A DNA stretch of 64,000 bases from N074bin45 sp039587475 (lineage in GTDB: Bacteria; Gemmatimonadota; Gemmatimonadetes; Gemmatimonadales; GWC2-71-9), in contig JBDHIK010000003.1 in NCBI GenBank assembly GCA_039587475.1, positions 1 through 64,000 on the forward strand, given 5' to 3'. Below the pieces are notes generated by a model. The model was not told the origin of the DNA and made no database searches. It was given only the letters and a program-made list of their open reading frames with translations. Shown here in pieces: positions 43,844 through 52,484 of the stretch. Position numbers and translations under genes: made by a program. The stretch's first letter is position 1; each line of letters opens with the position of its first letter.

Positions 43844-44703
43844 GGCTGGGCCTCGGGCGCCAGATAGCGCCGCGTCGTTGAGGGGGGAGGGGCCGCGGGC
43901 GCCTCAGGCGCCTGAGCGGCCGTCTCGTCTGTTGTCATGTCTGGGTGGCGCTCCCCACGTTCAGCCAATCCGAGTGCCATGGCGCGGAACAAGCCATAGG
44001 CGACGTAGGTAGAGCCGAACGTGAAGAAGAAATACTCCGGCACCAGTAGGCCCCCGGCAAGAATGCCGAGGTTCACGCCCAGCCCCAGGCGCCCCCGCAC
44101 CGTTCGCAGCCCGATGCCGGGGAGCTTGGGGTAGCGCACGTTGCTCACCATCAAGACGGACAGGAGCAACATCAGGATCACCACGAAGATTTCCTGGTTG
44201 AAGCGCCCGATGGTGACGGGGTACCAGGCGGTCTGCGTGAACGGGTAGTAGACACCGATCAGCATCCCCGCGGCAGGGGAGGGGAGGCCGGTAAACCAGG
44301 GCGTGCGGGCCTCACCGCCAACGGCCAGATTGAACCGGGCCAGTCGGACCGCTACGGCCACCGCGTAGGCGAAGCTCAGCATCCAGGTGAACCCGCCCGC
44401 TTCCGCAAACCGCAGGTGGTAAATGAGCAACCCCGGCGCCACGCCAAAGGAGATCACGTCCACCAGAGAATCCAGTTCCGCTCCGAAGCGGCTATCCGTC
44501 TTCGACAGGCGGGCAACCCGACCGTCCACCATGTCCATGACGCCGGCCAACACCAGGAACCACCCGGCCCAGAGGAAGTTGCCCCGCGAGGCCGAGACGA
44601 TCGACCAGAATCCGAAGAAGAGGTTGCCCAGGGTGAATGCGCTGGGGAGGACGACGACGGCGCGCCGCACTCGCTGACGACGACGAGGACGATTCAGGTC
44701 CAT
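43840..44703 (-). CDS. pssA: CDP-diacylglycerol-serine O-phosphatidyltransferase
   Basis: Integral membrane enzyme making phosphatidylserine from CDP-diacylglycerol and serine. The 287-residue protein has the CDP-alcohol phosphotransferase motif DG-x2-AR-x8-G-x3-D-x3-D, seen as DGRVARLSKTDSRFGAELDSLVD (split here as DGRVARL and GAELDSLVD). About seven membrane helices and a C-terminal Pro/Ala tail are present. It overlaps psd by 10 bp; the pair makes phosphatidylethanolamine. Both sit between purS and purC. Confidence 0.93.
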   Translation of the reverse strand: MDLNRPRRRQRVRRAVVVLPSAFTLGNLFFGFWSIVSASRGNFLWAGWFLVLAGVMDMVDGRVARLSKTDSRFGAELDSLVDVISFGVAPGLLIYHLRFAEAGGFTWMLSFAYAVAVAVRLARFNLAVGGEARTPWFTGLPSPAAGMLIGVYYPFTQTAWYPVTIGRFNQEIFVVILMLLLSVLMVSNVRYPKLPGIGLRTVRGRLGLGVNLGILAGGLLVPEYFFFTFGSTYVAYGLFRAMALGLAERGERHPDMTTDETAAQAPEAPAAPPPSTTRRYLAPEAQP

Positions 44704-45326
44704 TCAGCCACCACCGTCTGTCCGGCTTTGGTGTGGTCTCCCACGGCCACGCGAATGTCGGCCGAGAGCGGAAGAAACAGGTCGACGCGCGAGCCAAACC
44801 GGATGAGGCCCAGACGGTCGCCCTGACGCACCTTCTCTCCTTCAGAATGGTCGGTCACGATGCGCCTGGCAACCAGGCCCGCGATCTGGCGCACCAGGAT
44901 CTTGCCGCGGACGGTCACCAGCCCTAAGGAGTTCTGCTCGTTCTCCAGGCTGGCCTTCTCCGACGCGGCATTGAGGAACCGTCCGGGGTTGTCGCGCCGG
45001 TAGTCGACGGAGCCTGAGGCCGGGTACCGGTTCACGTGCACGTTGAACACGTTCATGAAGATGGCCACGCGGGTCACCGTGCCCGCGTGGAAATCCGATT
45101 CCTCGATTTGGACGATGCTCACCACCTTGCCATCCGCGGGCGCGATGACCAGATCCTCGCCACGAGGGCCGGTACGGACTGGGTCGCGAAAGAACGCGAT
45201 CACCCACACCGCAATCGGGAGCCACAGCAGGGCCCAGGGCCATGCCACCAGACCCAGGACGATCTGAATGACCCAGGCAACGGCGATGAACGGATATCCC
45301 TCCTTTGCCACGCTCATCAGACGCAT
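44694..45326 (-). CDS. psd: Phosphatidylserine decarboxylase
   Basis: Pyruvoyl enzyme converting phosphatidylserine to phosphatidylethanolamine. At 210 residues it is the short type, with two N-terminal hydrophobic segments, APADGKVV, NVFNVHVNRYP and the self-cleaving serine in IRFGSRVD near residue 180. The processed serine becomes the pyruvoyl group. The short form usually belongs to bacteria with the B-type enzyme. It overlaps purC and pssA by 10 bp each. Confidence 0.93.
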   Translation of the reverse strand: MRLMSVAKEGYPFIAVAWVIQIVLGLVAWPWALLWLPIAVWVIAFFRDPVRTGPRGEDLVIAPADGKVVSIVQIEESDFHAGTVTRVAIFMNVFNVHVNRYPASGSVDYRRDNPGRFLNAASEKASLENEQNSLGLVTVRGKILVRQIAGLVARRIVTDHSEGEKVRQGDRLGLIRFGSRVDLFLPLSADIRVAVGDHTKAGQTVVAEWT

Positions 45327-46237
45327 TCCTCCAGCGGGCGCCCCGTGAGTCGTTGGTAGATGTTCACGTAGCGACTCGCCGTCGACTCGACCACCTCACT
45401 GGGAAGCGCTGGTGGGGGCGCGTGGCCATCCCACATCCCGCCGGCGCGGAGTCCGGCCAGGTAATCCCGGACTGGCTGCTTGTCGAAGGATGGCTGGGGG
45501 CCCCCAGGCTGATAGGCGTCGGTCGGCCAGAACCTGGACGAATCCGGAGTCAGGATCTCGTCGATCAGCGTTGGCTGTCCCGCACCGTCGATCCCGAATT
45601 CGAACTTGGTGTCCGCGATGATGATACCTTGCTCGGCCGCGAGATCCCGCGCCGAGTGATACAGCTCCATGCTGGCATGGCGCAGCGTGCTCGCCAGGTC
45701 CTCCCCGAGGGCGGCTTGCATGGTGGCGAAGGGGATGTTCTCGTCATGCCCGGTCTCGGCCTTGGTGGCAGGGGAGAAGATCGCCGGGTCGAGCCGGGCG
45801 CTTTCGATCAGTCCAGCCGGCAGCCGTTCGCCGGCAAGCGTCCCCTGATGTTGGTACTCGGCCCACGCCGATCCCGACAGGTAGCCCCGGACCACACACT
45901 CGAACGGTACCGGTGAGGTGCGGCGCACCAGGGTGGTTCGGCCAGTCAGGGCAGCGCGGTGGGGCTCGAGACCACGGTGCCGCCCAATGATGTCGTCCGT
46001 ATCCGCTGTCACGAAGTGGTTGGGCACCACGCCGGCCAAGCGCTCGAACCACCAGGCGCTCAGTTGTGTGAGAACGATGCCCTTCCGAGGGACCGGCTCG
46101 CGCATGATGACGTCGAAGGCGCTGATGCGGTCGCTGGCCACGAGGAGCAGATGCTCGGCATCGAGCTGATAGACCTCGCGGACCTTGCCGCGGCGAACCA
46201 GTGGAAGCGGAAGCCCTGGGCTCATGGTTCGTGTCAT
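45317..46237 (-). CDS. purC: Phosphoribosylaminoimidazole-succinocarboxamide synthase
   Basis: Joins CAIR and aspartate with ATP to form SAICAR. The 306-residue protein has RRGKVREVYQLD, the SDRISAFDV motif, ECVVRGYLSGSAWAEY and the late DEILTPDSSRFW that binds nucleotide and metal. The ATG at 46237 overlaps the purB stop by 4 bp. Length is that of the longer (eukaryote-like/SAICAR_synt) form. Confidence 0.95.
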   Translation of the reverse strand: MTRTMSPGLPLPLVRRGKVREVYQLDAEHLLLVASDRISAFDVIMREPVPRKGIVLTQLSAWWFERLAGVVPNHFVTADTDDIIGRHRGLEPHRAALTGRTTLVRRTSPVPFECVVRGYLSGSAWAEYQHQGTLAGERLPAGLIESARLDPAIFSPATKAETGHDENIPFATMQAALGEDLASTLRHASMELYHSARDLAAEQGIIIADTKFEFGIDGAGQPTLIDEILTPDSSRFWPTDAYQPGGPQPSFDKQPVRDYLAGLRAGGMWDGHAPPPALPSEVVESTASRYVNIYQRLTGRPLEECV

Positions 46238-47673
46238 ACCCTGATCTCAGCCTCGGCGCGTTCCGAGGCCAGGGAATCCACGCGCGTCAGGTGCGGGTGA
46301 AGATACTCGACCATGAAACCGGACGTCTGCTCGGCGGAGCGGCCGACGTAGCGAAGCGGATCGAGCTCGGCTCGCAGGGTGGCCTCTCCAACGGCGGCGA
46401 AGGCGGGGTCGGCGGCCACCCGATCGACCAGGTCGTTCCGCGCACCGCGACTCGTGGCTTCGGCAACGGCGAGGGCGTGGCCTCGGATCACTTCGTGAAG
46501 GGCCTGACGGTCCCCTCCGGCGGCCACCCCCGCCATGAGCCAGCGCTCGGTGGCCATGAAGGGCATCTGCTCCGCGACGTGACCGGCGATGACCTCCTCG
46601 CGGACCTCCAGTCCGCGGACGACATTGTCGGCCAGTACCAGAATGGCGTCGGTGGCGAGAAACGCCTCGGGCAGCGCCAGCCGTCGGTTGGCGCTGTCGT
46701 CCAGCGTGCGCTCGAGCCACTGCGTGGCCGCGGTGTGGGCCGGGTCCGCCTGCAGCGCCAGGACGTGGCGTGCCAGGGCGTTGATGCGTTCCGCACGCAT
46801 CGGGTTGCGCTTGTAGGCCATGGCGCTCGAACCGATCTGCTCGCGCTCGAACGGCTCGAGGAGCTCGCCCTCGTGTTGGAGGAGTCGCAGGTCGTTGGCC
46901 ATTTTCGACGCCGAGATGGCGATCCCCGCGAGGGCGTTGACGAGGGTCGCGTCGAGCTTGCGAGGGTAGGTCTGTCCGGTGACGGCATAGGTGGACGGAC
47001 ATCCCATCTTGACGGCGACCCTGGTGTCCAACTCCCGCACCCGTTGATGATCGCCGTCGAACAGGTCCAGGTACGAGGCCTGGGTCCCCGTGGTCCCCTT
47101 GCAGCCTCGCAGGCGAAGCGTCTCGAGCCGGTGGCACAGCTCTTCCGCATCGAGCATGAAGTCCTGGAGCCAGAGCGTTGCCCGCTTGCCGACCGTGGTG
47201 AGTTGCGCCGGTTGAAAGTGGGTATACCCGAGGCAGGGGACGTGCTGGTACTGGACGGCGAAGGCCTCGAGCGCCCGCATGACCGAGAGCAGGCGGCTCA
47301 GAAGAAGCCGCAGGCCGTCCCGCATGACGAGGATGTCCGCGTTGTCGGTGACGAAGGCGCTGGTGGCGCCGAGATGGAGGTAGGCCCTCGCCTTGGGCGC
47401 CTGGTCCCCAAAGGCGTGTACGTGGGCCATGACGTCATGGCGGAACCGGGCCTCGTACTCCGCCGCGACCTCGAGATCGACGTCGTCGAGGTGGCCCCGC
47501 ATGTCTTCCAGCGCCTCCTCGGGGATGTCGAGCCCCAATTCACGCTGGGCTTCGGCCAAGGCCAGCCAGAGCCGGCGCCACACGCCGATACGGTGCCTGG
47601 GTCCCCAGAGGCGCTGCATGTCCCGGGAGGCATACCGCGTCCCCAGGGGCGACTGGTATCGATCGTCGATCAT
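46234..47673 (-). CDS. purB: Adenylosuccinate lyase
   Basis: Cleaves SAICAR to AICAR and adenylosuccinate to AMP, so it acts twice in purine synthesis. The 479-residue protein is a fumarase/aspartase-superfamily enzyme with LGYTHFQPAQ and the flexible signature loop GSSAMAYKRNPMRAE carrying the catalytic serine. The Pro of the usual SSxMPxK form is Ala here. It overlaps purC and htrA by 4 bp each. Confidence 0.94.
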   Translation of the reverse strand: MIDDRYQSPLGTRYASRDMQRLWGPRHRIGVWRRLWLALAEAQRELGLDIPEEALEDMRGHLDDVDLEVAAEYEARFRHDVMAHVHAFGDQAPKARAYLHLGATSAFVTDNADILVMRDGLRLLLSRLLSVMRALEAFAVQYQHVPCLGYTHFQPAQLTTVGKRATLWLQDFMLDAEELCHRLETLRLRGCKGTTGTQASYLDLFDGDHQRVRELDTRVAVKMGCPSTYAVTGQTYPRKLDATLVNALAGIAISASKMANDLRLLQHEGELLEPFEREQIGSSAMAYKRNPMRAERINALARHVLALQADPAHTAATQWLERTLDDSANRRLALPEAFLATDAILVLADNVVRGLEVREEVIAGHVAEQMPFMATERWLMAGVAAGGDRQALHEVIRGHALAVAEATSRGARNDLVDRVAADPAFAAVGEATLRAELDPLRYVGRSAEQTSGFMVEYLHPHLTRVDSLASERAEAEIRV

Positions 47674-49085
47674 TGGAACACCAGGTCGGTATAAAGGAAA
47701 CCGCCGCCGCGTTCCAGGACCATCCGGAAACGCTGGCCCTGTCGGAGCGACCCCAGGATACGCGAGGCGTCCTGGGCCGTCCCGATGTCGACGCGGCCGA
47801 TGCGAAGGATGACGTCCCCGGTTTGCAGCCCGGTGGAGGCGCTCACGTCGTCGCTCAGCGAGAGGATCAGCGCACCGGCCGTGGACTGGAGTCCCAGTTC
47901 CGACTGGATGCTCGGCGTGACGGTGGCGAGCTCCAACGCTTCCAGAACCTGGATGCGTTCCGCCGTGACGGTGGGAAGGTCCTCGGTCACGAGTCGGGCT
48001 GTGCGGGCGCGCCCGCCATCACGGAATTCCAACCGCACCGTGTCACCAACCTGGAGACCCAGCTTGACCGCTTCCCAATCGAGGTAGGTCCTGAGGGTCC
48101 TCCCGTTGGCCCTCAGCAGGATGTTCTGGGCATCCACACCGGCCCGAGCCGCCGGGCTTCGGGGGGCTACCCTGATGACCAGCACGCCACCCTGGCTCTT
48201 CCAGTCACGCATGGCATCGGCGCCGGCCACCTCCAGCCCGGTCCAGACGCGCCGCACCTGTCCGTTGACGAGGAGTTCCTCGGCCACGGCCATGGCCCGC
48301 TCGATGGGGATGGCGAACCCCAGTCCGATCGAGCCGCCGGTGCTGGTGAAGATGGAGGAGTTGACGCCGACGACCTCGCCGAGCGCGTTGATCAACGGCC
48401 CGCCGGAGTTGCCGGGGTTGATGGCGGCGTCAGTCTGAATCATGTCGAGGTACAGACCGGGCCGGTCGCCGCTCGGAAGAATGTTCCGGCCGGTGGCGCT
48501 GACGACCCCGGCCGTCACGGTGGGCTCGGCGTCCCCCAGCAGGTAGCCGTACGGGTTGCCCAGGGCGACGACCCACTCGCCGATCATGAGGTCGGTGCTC
48601 CGGCCGACCGGCGCGGTCGGCAGCCCGTCCTGATCGATACGCAGGAGGGCGATGTCGCTCACCGCGTCCTCGCCCACCAACTCTGCCGGATACTCCTCTC
48701 CGCTCCGCAAGGTGACGACGATCCGGACGGCGTCCGAGACCACATGGTGGTTGGTGATGACGAGACCGTCGTCCCGGATGATGAATCCGGTTCCATATCC
48801 CTGGACCAGTCGTTCGGACCGTCGAGGCACGAACCAGTGGTCGAAGAGCGAGCGCGAGTGAGCCCGTTGCGGGGTTTCCACCGAGATGGAGACCACGGAG
48901 GGTCCCATCCGACGCACCGCCTCCACGATCGAGGTCTGGCGCGAATCGTCCAGCGTGGCCTGGCGTTCCACGGCGGTCTGGGCCGCGATTGGCTCAGGCG
49001 AGGCCGCCGGCCCTTCGGCCGGGTCCCCGCAGGCGGCGCTGAAGAGCACCCCCAATGCCAGGATTCGTCGCACCGGGATGGTCAT
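47670..49085 (-). CDS. HtrA/DegP-like serine protease, probable lipoprotein
   Basis: A 471-residue S1C protease. The N-terminal hydrophobic segment ends FSAAC with C19 followed by GD, a plausible lipobox though the -3 residue is Ser rather than Leu. If lipidated, the protein would be tethered at the membrane. The catalytic triad is H114 (TNHHVV), D144 (SDIALL) and S227 (GNSGGP). Two PDZ-like regions follow, about 270-360 and 385-465; the first has GVLVIRVAPRSPAARAG. HtrA family members degrade or refold misfolded envelope proteins. It overlaps purB and truA by 4 bp, an odd home for a stress protease. Confidence 0.9.
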   Translation of the reverse strand: MTIPVRRILALGVLFSAACGDPAEGPAASPEPIAAQTAVERQATLDDSRQTSIVEAVRRMGPSVVSISVETPQRAHSRSLFDHWFVPRRSERLVQGYGTGFIIRDDGLVITNHHVVSDAVRIVVTLRSGEEYPAELVGEDAVSDIALLRIDQDGLPTAPVGRSTDLMIGEWVVALGNPYGYLLGDAEPTVTAGVVSATGRNILPSGDRPGLYLDMIQTDAAINPGNSGGPLINALGEVVGVNSSIFTSTGGSIGLGFAIPIERAMAVAEELLVNGQVRRVWTGLEVAGADAMRDWKSQGGVLVIRVAPRSPAARAGVDAQNILLRANGRTLRTYLDWEAVKLGLQVGDTVRLEFRDGGRARTARLVTEDLPTVTAERIQVLEALELATVTPSIQSELGLQSTAGALILSLSDDVSASTGLQTGDVILRIGRVDIGTAQDASRILGSLRQGQRFRMVLERGGGFLYTDLVFQ

Positions 49086-49855
49086 GCCGGCCCCTCCAGG
49101 TACCAGTCGGCTGCGTACTCGGCGGCGACGAAATAGAGTCCCTGCGGCGGGGCCGGAGGGCTGGTTGCCTGGTTGTCGGGAGCCTGGAGCAGCGCGGTCA
49201 TGTCATCCAGGGGTCTGCGGCCAAGCCCGATGTCGACCATGGTGCCCACCAGCATCCGGACCATATGGTGGAGGAAGCGATCGGCCGTGACGCGAAATCG
49301 TACGCCACGGCCGTCCCGAAGCTCCCAGATGGCTCGCCGAATGCGGCACCGGGCATGTGGTTTGGCGGTTCCGCGAACCGCGAAGGCGGTGAAGTCATGC
49401 TCTCCGGTTAGGTTGGCGGCGGCGGCCTCGAGCTGACCGAATGCCAGTGTCCTGTCCAGGGCCCATTCGAAGCGCCGGCGAAACGGGGAGTGCGAGGCCG
49501 CATCGCACCCGATGTCGTAGCGGTAGTCCCTGGCCTCCGCGCACTTGCGGGCGTGAAAGCCGTCCCGCATGCGTCGCACCGACTCGATCCAGCAATCGCC
49601 CGGGAGGAGCGCGTTGAGTGCGCGGTGCATCTCCGGCGCCGACCAGCGTTCGGGGGCCTCGAAGCTGACCCCCAGTCCCTCGGCGTGGACCCCGGCATCG
49701 GTGCGTCCCGCCCCATGGGCCGTTCGGTGGGCCCCGGTCAGCCGCTCCAGGGCCTGTTCCATGGCGCCCTGGACGGTACGGCCCGTCTTCTGGCGCTGCC
49801 AGCCGACGAACTCGCTTCCGTCGAAGTGTAGGATCGCGAGAAACGTTCGGCTCAT
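49082..49855 (-). CDS. truA: tRNA pseudouridine synthase A
   Basis: Forms pseudouridine at positions 38-40 of tRNA anticodon stems. The 257-residue protein has the TruA signature GAGRTDAGVHAEG with catalytic D53, and the later HHMVRMLVGTMVDIG motif. It is the promoter-proximal gene of the long minus-strand run, with a 93-bp gap to lexA. Confidence 0.95.
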   Translation of the reverse strand: MSRTFLAILHFDGSEFVGWQRQKTGRTVQGAMEQALERLTGAHRTAHGAGRTDAGVHAEGLGVSFEAPERWSAPEMHRALNALLPGDCWIESVRRMRDGFHARKCAEARDYRYDIGCDAASHSPFRRRFEWALDRTLAFGQLEAAAANLTGEHDFTAFAVRGTAKPHARCRIRRAIWELRDGRGVRFRVTADRFLHHMVRMLVGTMVDIGLGRRPLDDMTALLQAPDNQATSPPAPPQGLYFVAAEYAADWYLEGPA

Positions 49856-49924
49856 CGCGCCCGGAATCTACCCGGAATTCGGCCTTGCGGGCAAGTCGCG
49901 CAACTCGTTGTCAGGATTGGAATT

Positions 49925-49943
49925 GGGCCCGGGGTCGGGGCCC
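49925..49943 (-). terminator. Hairpin after lexA
   Basis: GGGCCC at 49925-49930 and 49938-49943 can pair with a 7-nt loop, starting 5 nt after the lexA stop on the minus strand. There is no T-tract on the lexA transcript side. The rest of the 93-bp lexA-truA gap shows nothing clear. Confidence 0.4.
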
Positions 49944-49948
49944 GGCGC

Positions 49949-50557
49949 TCAGTACTTCCTGATGACCCCGACGACGACGCCCTGGATCAGGACGTCACGC
50001 TCCTGATAGCGGAGGGGCTGCATGGTGGTGTTGGCGGGCTGCAGCCGAATCCAGCCGCCCGCCTCGCGGTAGAACTTCTTCACGGTGGCTTCGCTGCCGT
50101 CGACCAGGGCAATGACCATTTCTCCATCATTGGCCGATTGGCGGCCATGGACGACGACGAAATCCCCGTCGAGGATGTGCTCGTCGACCATCGATTCGCC
50201 CTGGACCTGCAGCGCGTAGTTGGGCCCGCGGCGGGGCAGCATCTCTTCGGGGACCGCGATGCTGTCGTCGTGCATCAGCGACTCGATGGGCATTCCGGCC
50301 GCGACCTTGCCGAGGAGCGGGATTTCCGTGGCGGAAGCGGTGCCACGAGGGGGCAGGACCTGAATGGAGCGACTTTCATTGTACTGGCGGGTGATGTAGC
50401 CCTTGCGCTCCAGGTTGGTGAGATGCTCGTGGACGGTGGCCAGAGAGGCGAAGCCGAATTTCTCGGCGATCTCCTCGAAACTGGGCGCGTAGCCGTGATC
50501 GTCGATGTGTGTCTTGAGGTAAGCGAGAATCTCGCTCTGCCGCCTGGTCAAGGTCAT
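49949..50557 (-). CDS. lexA: SOS repressor LexA
   Basis: Repressor of the DNA-damage response that self-cleaves with RecA. The ATG at 50557 gives 202 residues. The N-terminal winged helix (MTLTRRQSEILAYLKTHIDD and PSFEEIAEKFG) binds DNA. The A87-G88 bond in KVAAGMP is the self-cleavage site, and S122 (GESM) and K160 (EATVKK) form the Ser-Lys dyad. An in-frame upstream start would add a non-conserved tail. Two GAAC/GAAA direct repeats lie just upstream and may be its operators. An 18-residue longer N-terminus is not supported. Confidence 0.95.
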   Translation of the reverse strand: MTLTRRQSEILAYLKTHIDDHGYAPSFEEIAEKFGFASLATVHEHLTNLERKGYITRQYNESRSIQVLPPRGTASATEIPLLGKVAAGMPIESLMHDDSIAVPEEMLPRRGPNYALQVQGESMVDEHILDGDFVVVHGRQSANDGEMVIALVDGSEATVKKFYREAGGWIRLQPANTTMQPLRYQERDVLIQGVVVGVIRKY

Positions 50558-50580
50558 GGCTGACCTCCTGTCGATGTCCC

Positions 50581-50622
50581 GAACAGACCCCGAAATCGAA
50601 CTTACCCGAAAGTGTGCCGAAC
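50581..50622 (-). promoter_or_regulatory. Candidate LexA operators (GTTC-N7-type repeats)
   Basis: On the + strand the region reads GAAC-N7-GAAA (50581-50595) and GAAA-N7-GAAC (50608-50622), with another GAAC at 50598-50601. Read on the lexA strand, these are TTTC-N7-GTTC and GTTC-N7-TTTC, each one base off the alphaproteobacterial GTTC-N7-GTTC SOS box. They sit 24-65 nt upstream of the lexA ATG. This is a by-eye match, not an established box for this lineage. Confidence 0.35.
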
Positions 50623-50660
50623 CGCAAGACACCCCAGCCGAGTCACGCGAGGGGGGGCGG

Positions 50661-50690
50661 TTGGTACTGTCGTTCTCGCAATGGTATTAA
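50661..50690 (+). promoter_or_regulatory. Candidate promoter for the HEAT/HD-GYP/MCP block
   Basis: TTGGTA (50661-50666), an 18-nt spacer and TATTAA (50685-50690) resemble a sigma-70-type promoter. Transcription would begin near 50697, about 90 nt before the first gene. Confidence 0.45.
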
Positions 50691-50718
50691 CTTCGGACGG
50701 ACCTCCTCCTCATCGGGG

Positions 50719-50756
50719 CGCCTGATGGCGGCCGTGGGGATCCCCTCAGGCGTTTT
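50719..50756 (+). terminator. Terminator-like hairpin in the leader of the signalling block
   Basis: CGCCTGA (50719-50725) and TCAGGCG (50746-50752) pair perfectly across a 20-nt GC-rich loop and are followed by TTTT. No + strand gene lies upstream to need terminating. The element therefore either ends a ~60-nt RNA from the promoter above or acts as an attenuator in the leader of the gene at 50787. Confidence 0.5.
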
Positions 50757-50786
50757 CTCGTCGATCCGTCAGCTCGGAGAGATCAT

Positions 50787-52484
50787 TTGACGGCGGTGTC
50801 GGACAGCGAGATCATCCTGCCTCCTTCGCAGATCGAGGAGTTGTTACGTACGCTCGTGAAAGCGCAGCGGGCGTTTCAGATGTATCTCCCCAACAATCCG
50901 ATCTACCATCGCGCCATGGGCAACGTCCGTGATGCGTTCAAGCCGGTGTGGGGCGCCACGGACGAGGTCATCCTCACGATCGAAGAGACGGAGTGCATCT
51001 GGGAAGAGACCGTCGTGTATCAGCAATTGAACAAGACGGAGAGCTTCTCCTGGTCGCTGTACAAGGACGGGATGCGGATCCTGGTGCTCCAACGTGGGTG
51101 CGAGCAGGACGAGATCGTCCGGTTCCTGCAGACCGTGAATCAGGCCAAGCATTTGCCGACGGATGCCGGGGACGACCTCTCGACGCTGTTGTGGGAGCAG
51201 GACTTCGAACACATCCTGTACCGGTTCCCAGAGTTGTTGGGGGACGGCGCGCCACTGGAAGTGGCGGTGATGGGCCCGCCGTCCGCTCCGCCGGATGAGG
51301 TGCGGTCGGAGGTCAAGAAGGACGTCGAGGAGGGAACGCCGGCCGACGAGTCACGCCCCAAGGGTGTGGTCGACATCGACGACTTCGATTCGACCCTGTA
51401 TTTTCTCGACGATTCCGAAGTCAAGTATCTGGCCGACGAGGTGGAGCGGGAGTACTCCCGGGACCTCAGGGCCAGCGCGTTGGCGGGCCTGTTCGACGTC
51501 TTCGAATTGAACCAGCGTCCCGACGTGCACCAGGAAGTCATCGACATCCTCGACGTCCTGTTCCCCAACCTCCTGAACGCCGGTGAATTCAGGGCGTGCG
51601 CCGCGGTCCTGCGAGAAACGCAGGCATTGGCCAAGGTGACGGAGGACCTCACGCCGGAGCTGCGCGAACGGCTGCGCGGCTTTGACCGCCGGCTGAGCGA
51701 GCCCACGATCGTCGGCCAGATGATGCAGTCGCTCGACGAGGGCGGGATGCCCCCCAACGAGGACGACGTGGCGGTGCTCCTGCGCCAGTTGAGGCCCGAG
51801 GCCCTCGAGACCATCGTCATCTGGCTGCCGCGCCTGGCGTCCGGGCCGGTGCGAACGCTGCTCGAGTCCCTGGCGGATGAACTGGCGACGGCCAACCCGC
51901 AGGAAGTCCTGCGGCTCCTCCGGACCCACGAGTCGGAAGCCCTGCCGGGGATCATCGCCCAGGTGGCCCGGCTGCAACTCAGCCCGGCGGTTGCCGGTTT
52001 GGGGAGCGTCCTGGAACACCCCGACGAGGGATTGCGACTCTCAGCCGTGGGGGCGCTGGGCGGCATCGGGACACCCGGCGCGATGACCCAGGTGGAGCGG
52101 GCACTCGGGGACAGCGACCGAGCGGTCCGGTTGGCCGCGGTCAAACTGGTCGGGGAGCGTGGGTACAAGGGAGCGCAACGCCGCGTCGAGGAGGTGGTGC
52201 TGACGAAGCGCCGTCGCGACATCGACTTCAGTGAACGGCGGGCCTTCTTCGAGGCCTACGCGCTCATCTTAGAAGAGGGGGCGGTGAAAGCGCTGGCCGA
52301 GATCCTCAGGCCGAGGGGTTTCCTGCAACGGAAGCGCAATCCCGAGCAGCGAATGTGTGCGGCCCTGGCGTTGGGCCGAATCACGTCGCCGGACGCTCAG
52401 GCCGTGCTCGAGTCCGTGGCCACCGACCGCGACCGGCAGGTACGCAATGCGGCCGCCGCGGCGCTCAAGGCGTTCAAGGAATGA
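50787..52484 (+). CDS. HEAT-repeat protein with shared N-terminal domain
   Basis: A 565-residue soluble protein I cannot name. The N-terminal ~140 residues form a separate domain (about 12-150) that looks homologous to the start of the next gene product. A linker rich in Glu/Pro/Asp follows (about 155-205). The C-terminal half (about 220-565) is helical, with HEAT-like repeats near the end such as LRLSAVGALGGIGTPGAMTQ, VRLAAVKLVGERGYKGA and MCAALALGRITSPDAQAVL. HEAT arrays bind protein partners. The start is TTG at 50787 (a GTG at 50796 is possible), after GGAGA. The stop overlaps the next gene by 4 bp. Confidence 0.75.
   Translation: MTAVSDSEIILPPSQIEELLRTLVKAQRAFQMYLPNNPIYHRAMGNVRDAFKPVWGATDEVILTIEETECIWEETVVYQQLNKTESFSWSLYKDGMRILVLQRGCEQDEIVRFLQTVNQAKHLPTDAGDDLSTLLWEQDFEHILYRFPELLGDGAPLEVAVMGPPSAPPDEVRSEVKKDVEEGTPADESRPKGVVDIDDFDSTLYFLDDSEVKYLADEVEREYSRDLRASALAGLFDVFELNQRPDVHQEVIDILDVLFPNLLNAGEFRACAAVLRETQALAKVTEDLTPELRERLRGFDRRLSEPTIVGQMMQSLDEGGMPPNEDDVAVLLRQLRPEALETIVIWLPRLASGPVRTLLESLADELATANPQEVLRLLRTHESEALPGIIAQVARLQLSPAVAGLGSVLEHPDEGLRLSAVGALGGIGTPGAMTQVERALGDSDRAVRLAAVKLVGERGYKGAQRRVEEVVLTKRRRDIDFSERRAFFEAYALILEEGAVKALAEILRPRGFLQRKRNPEQRMCAALALGRITSPDAQAVLESVATDRDRQVRNAAAAALKAFKE

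Noticed and set aside
50736..50745. GGGGATCCCC palindrome read as a protein-binding site
   Set aside because: It lies within the loop of the leader hairpin, and its palindrome may be incidental; I see no second copy to support an operator.
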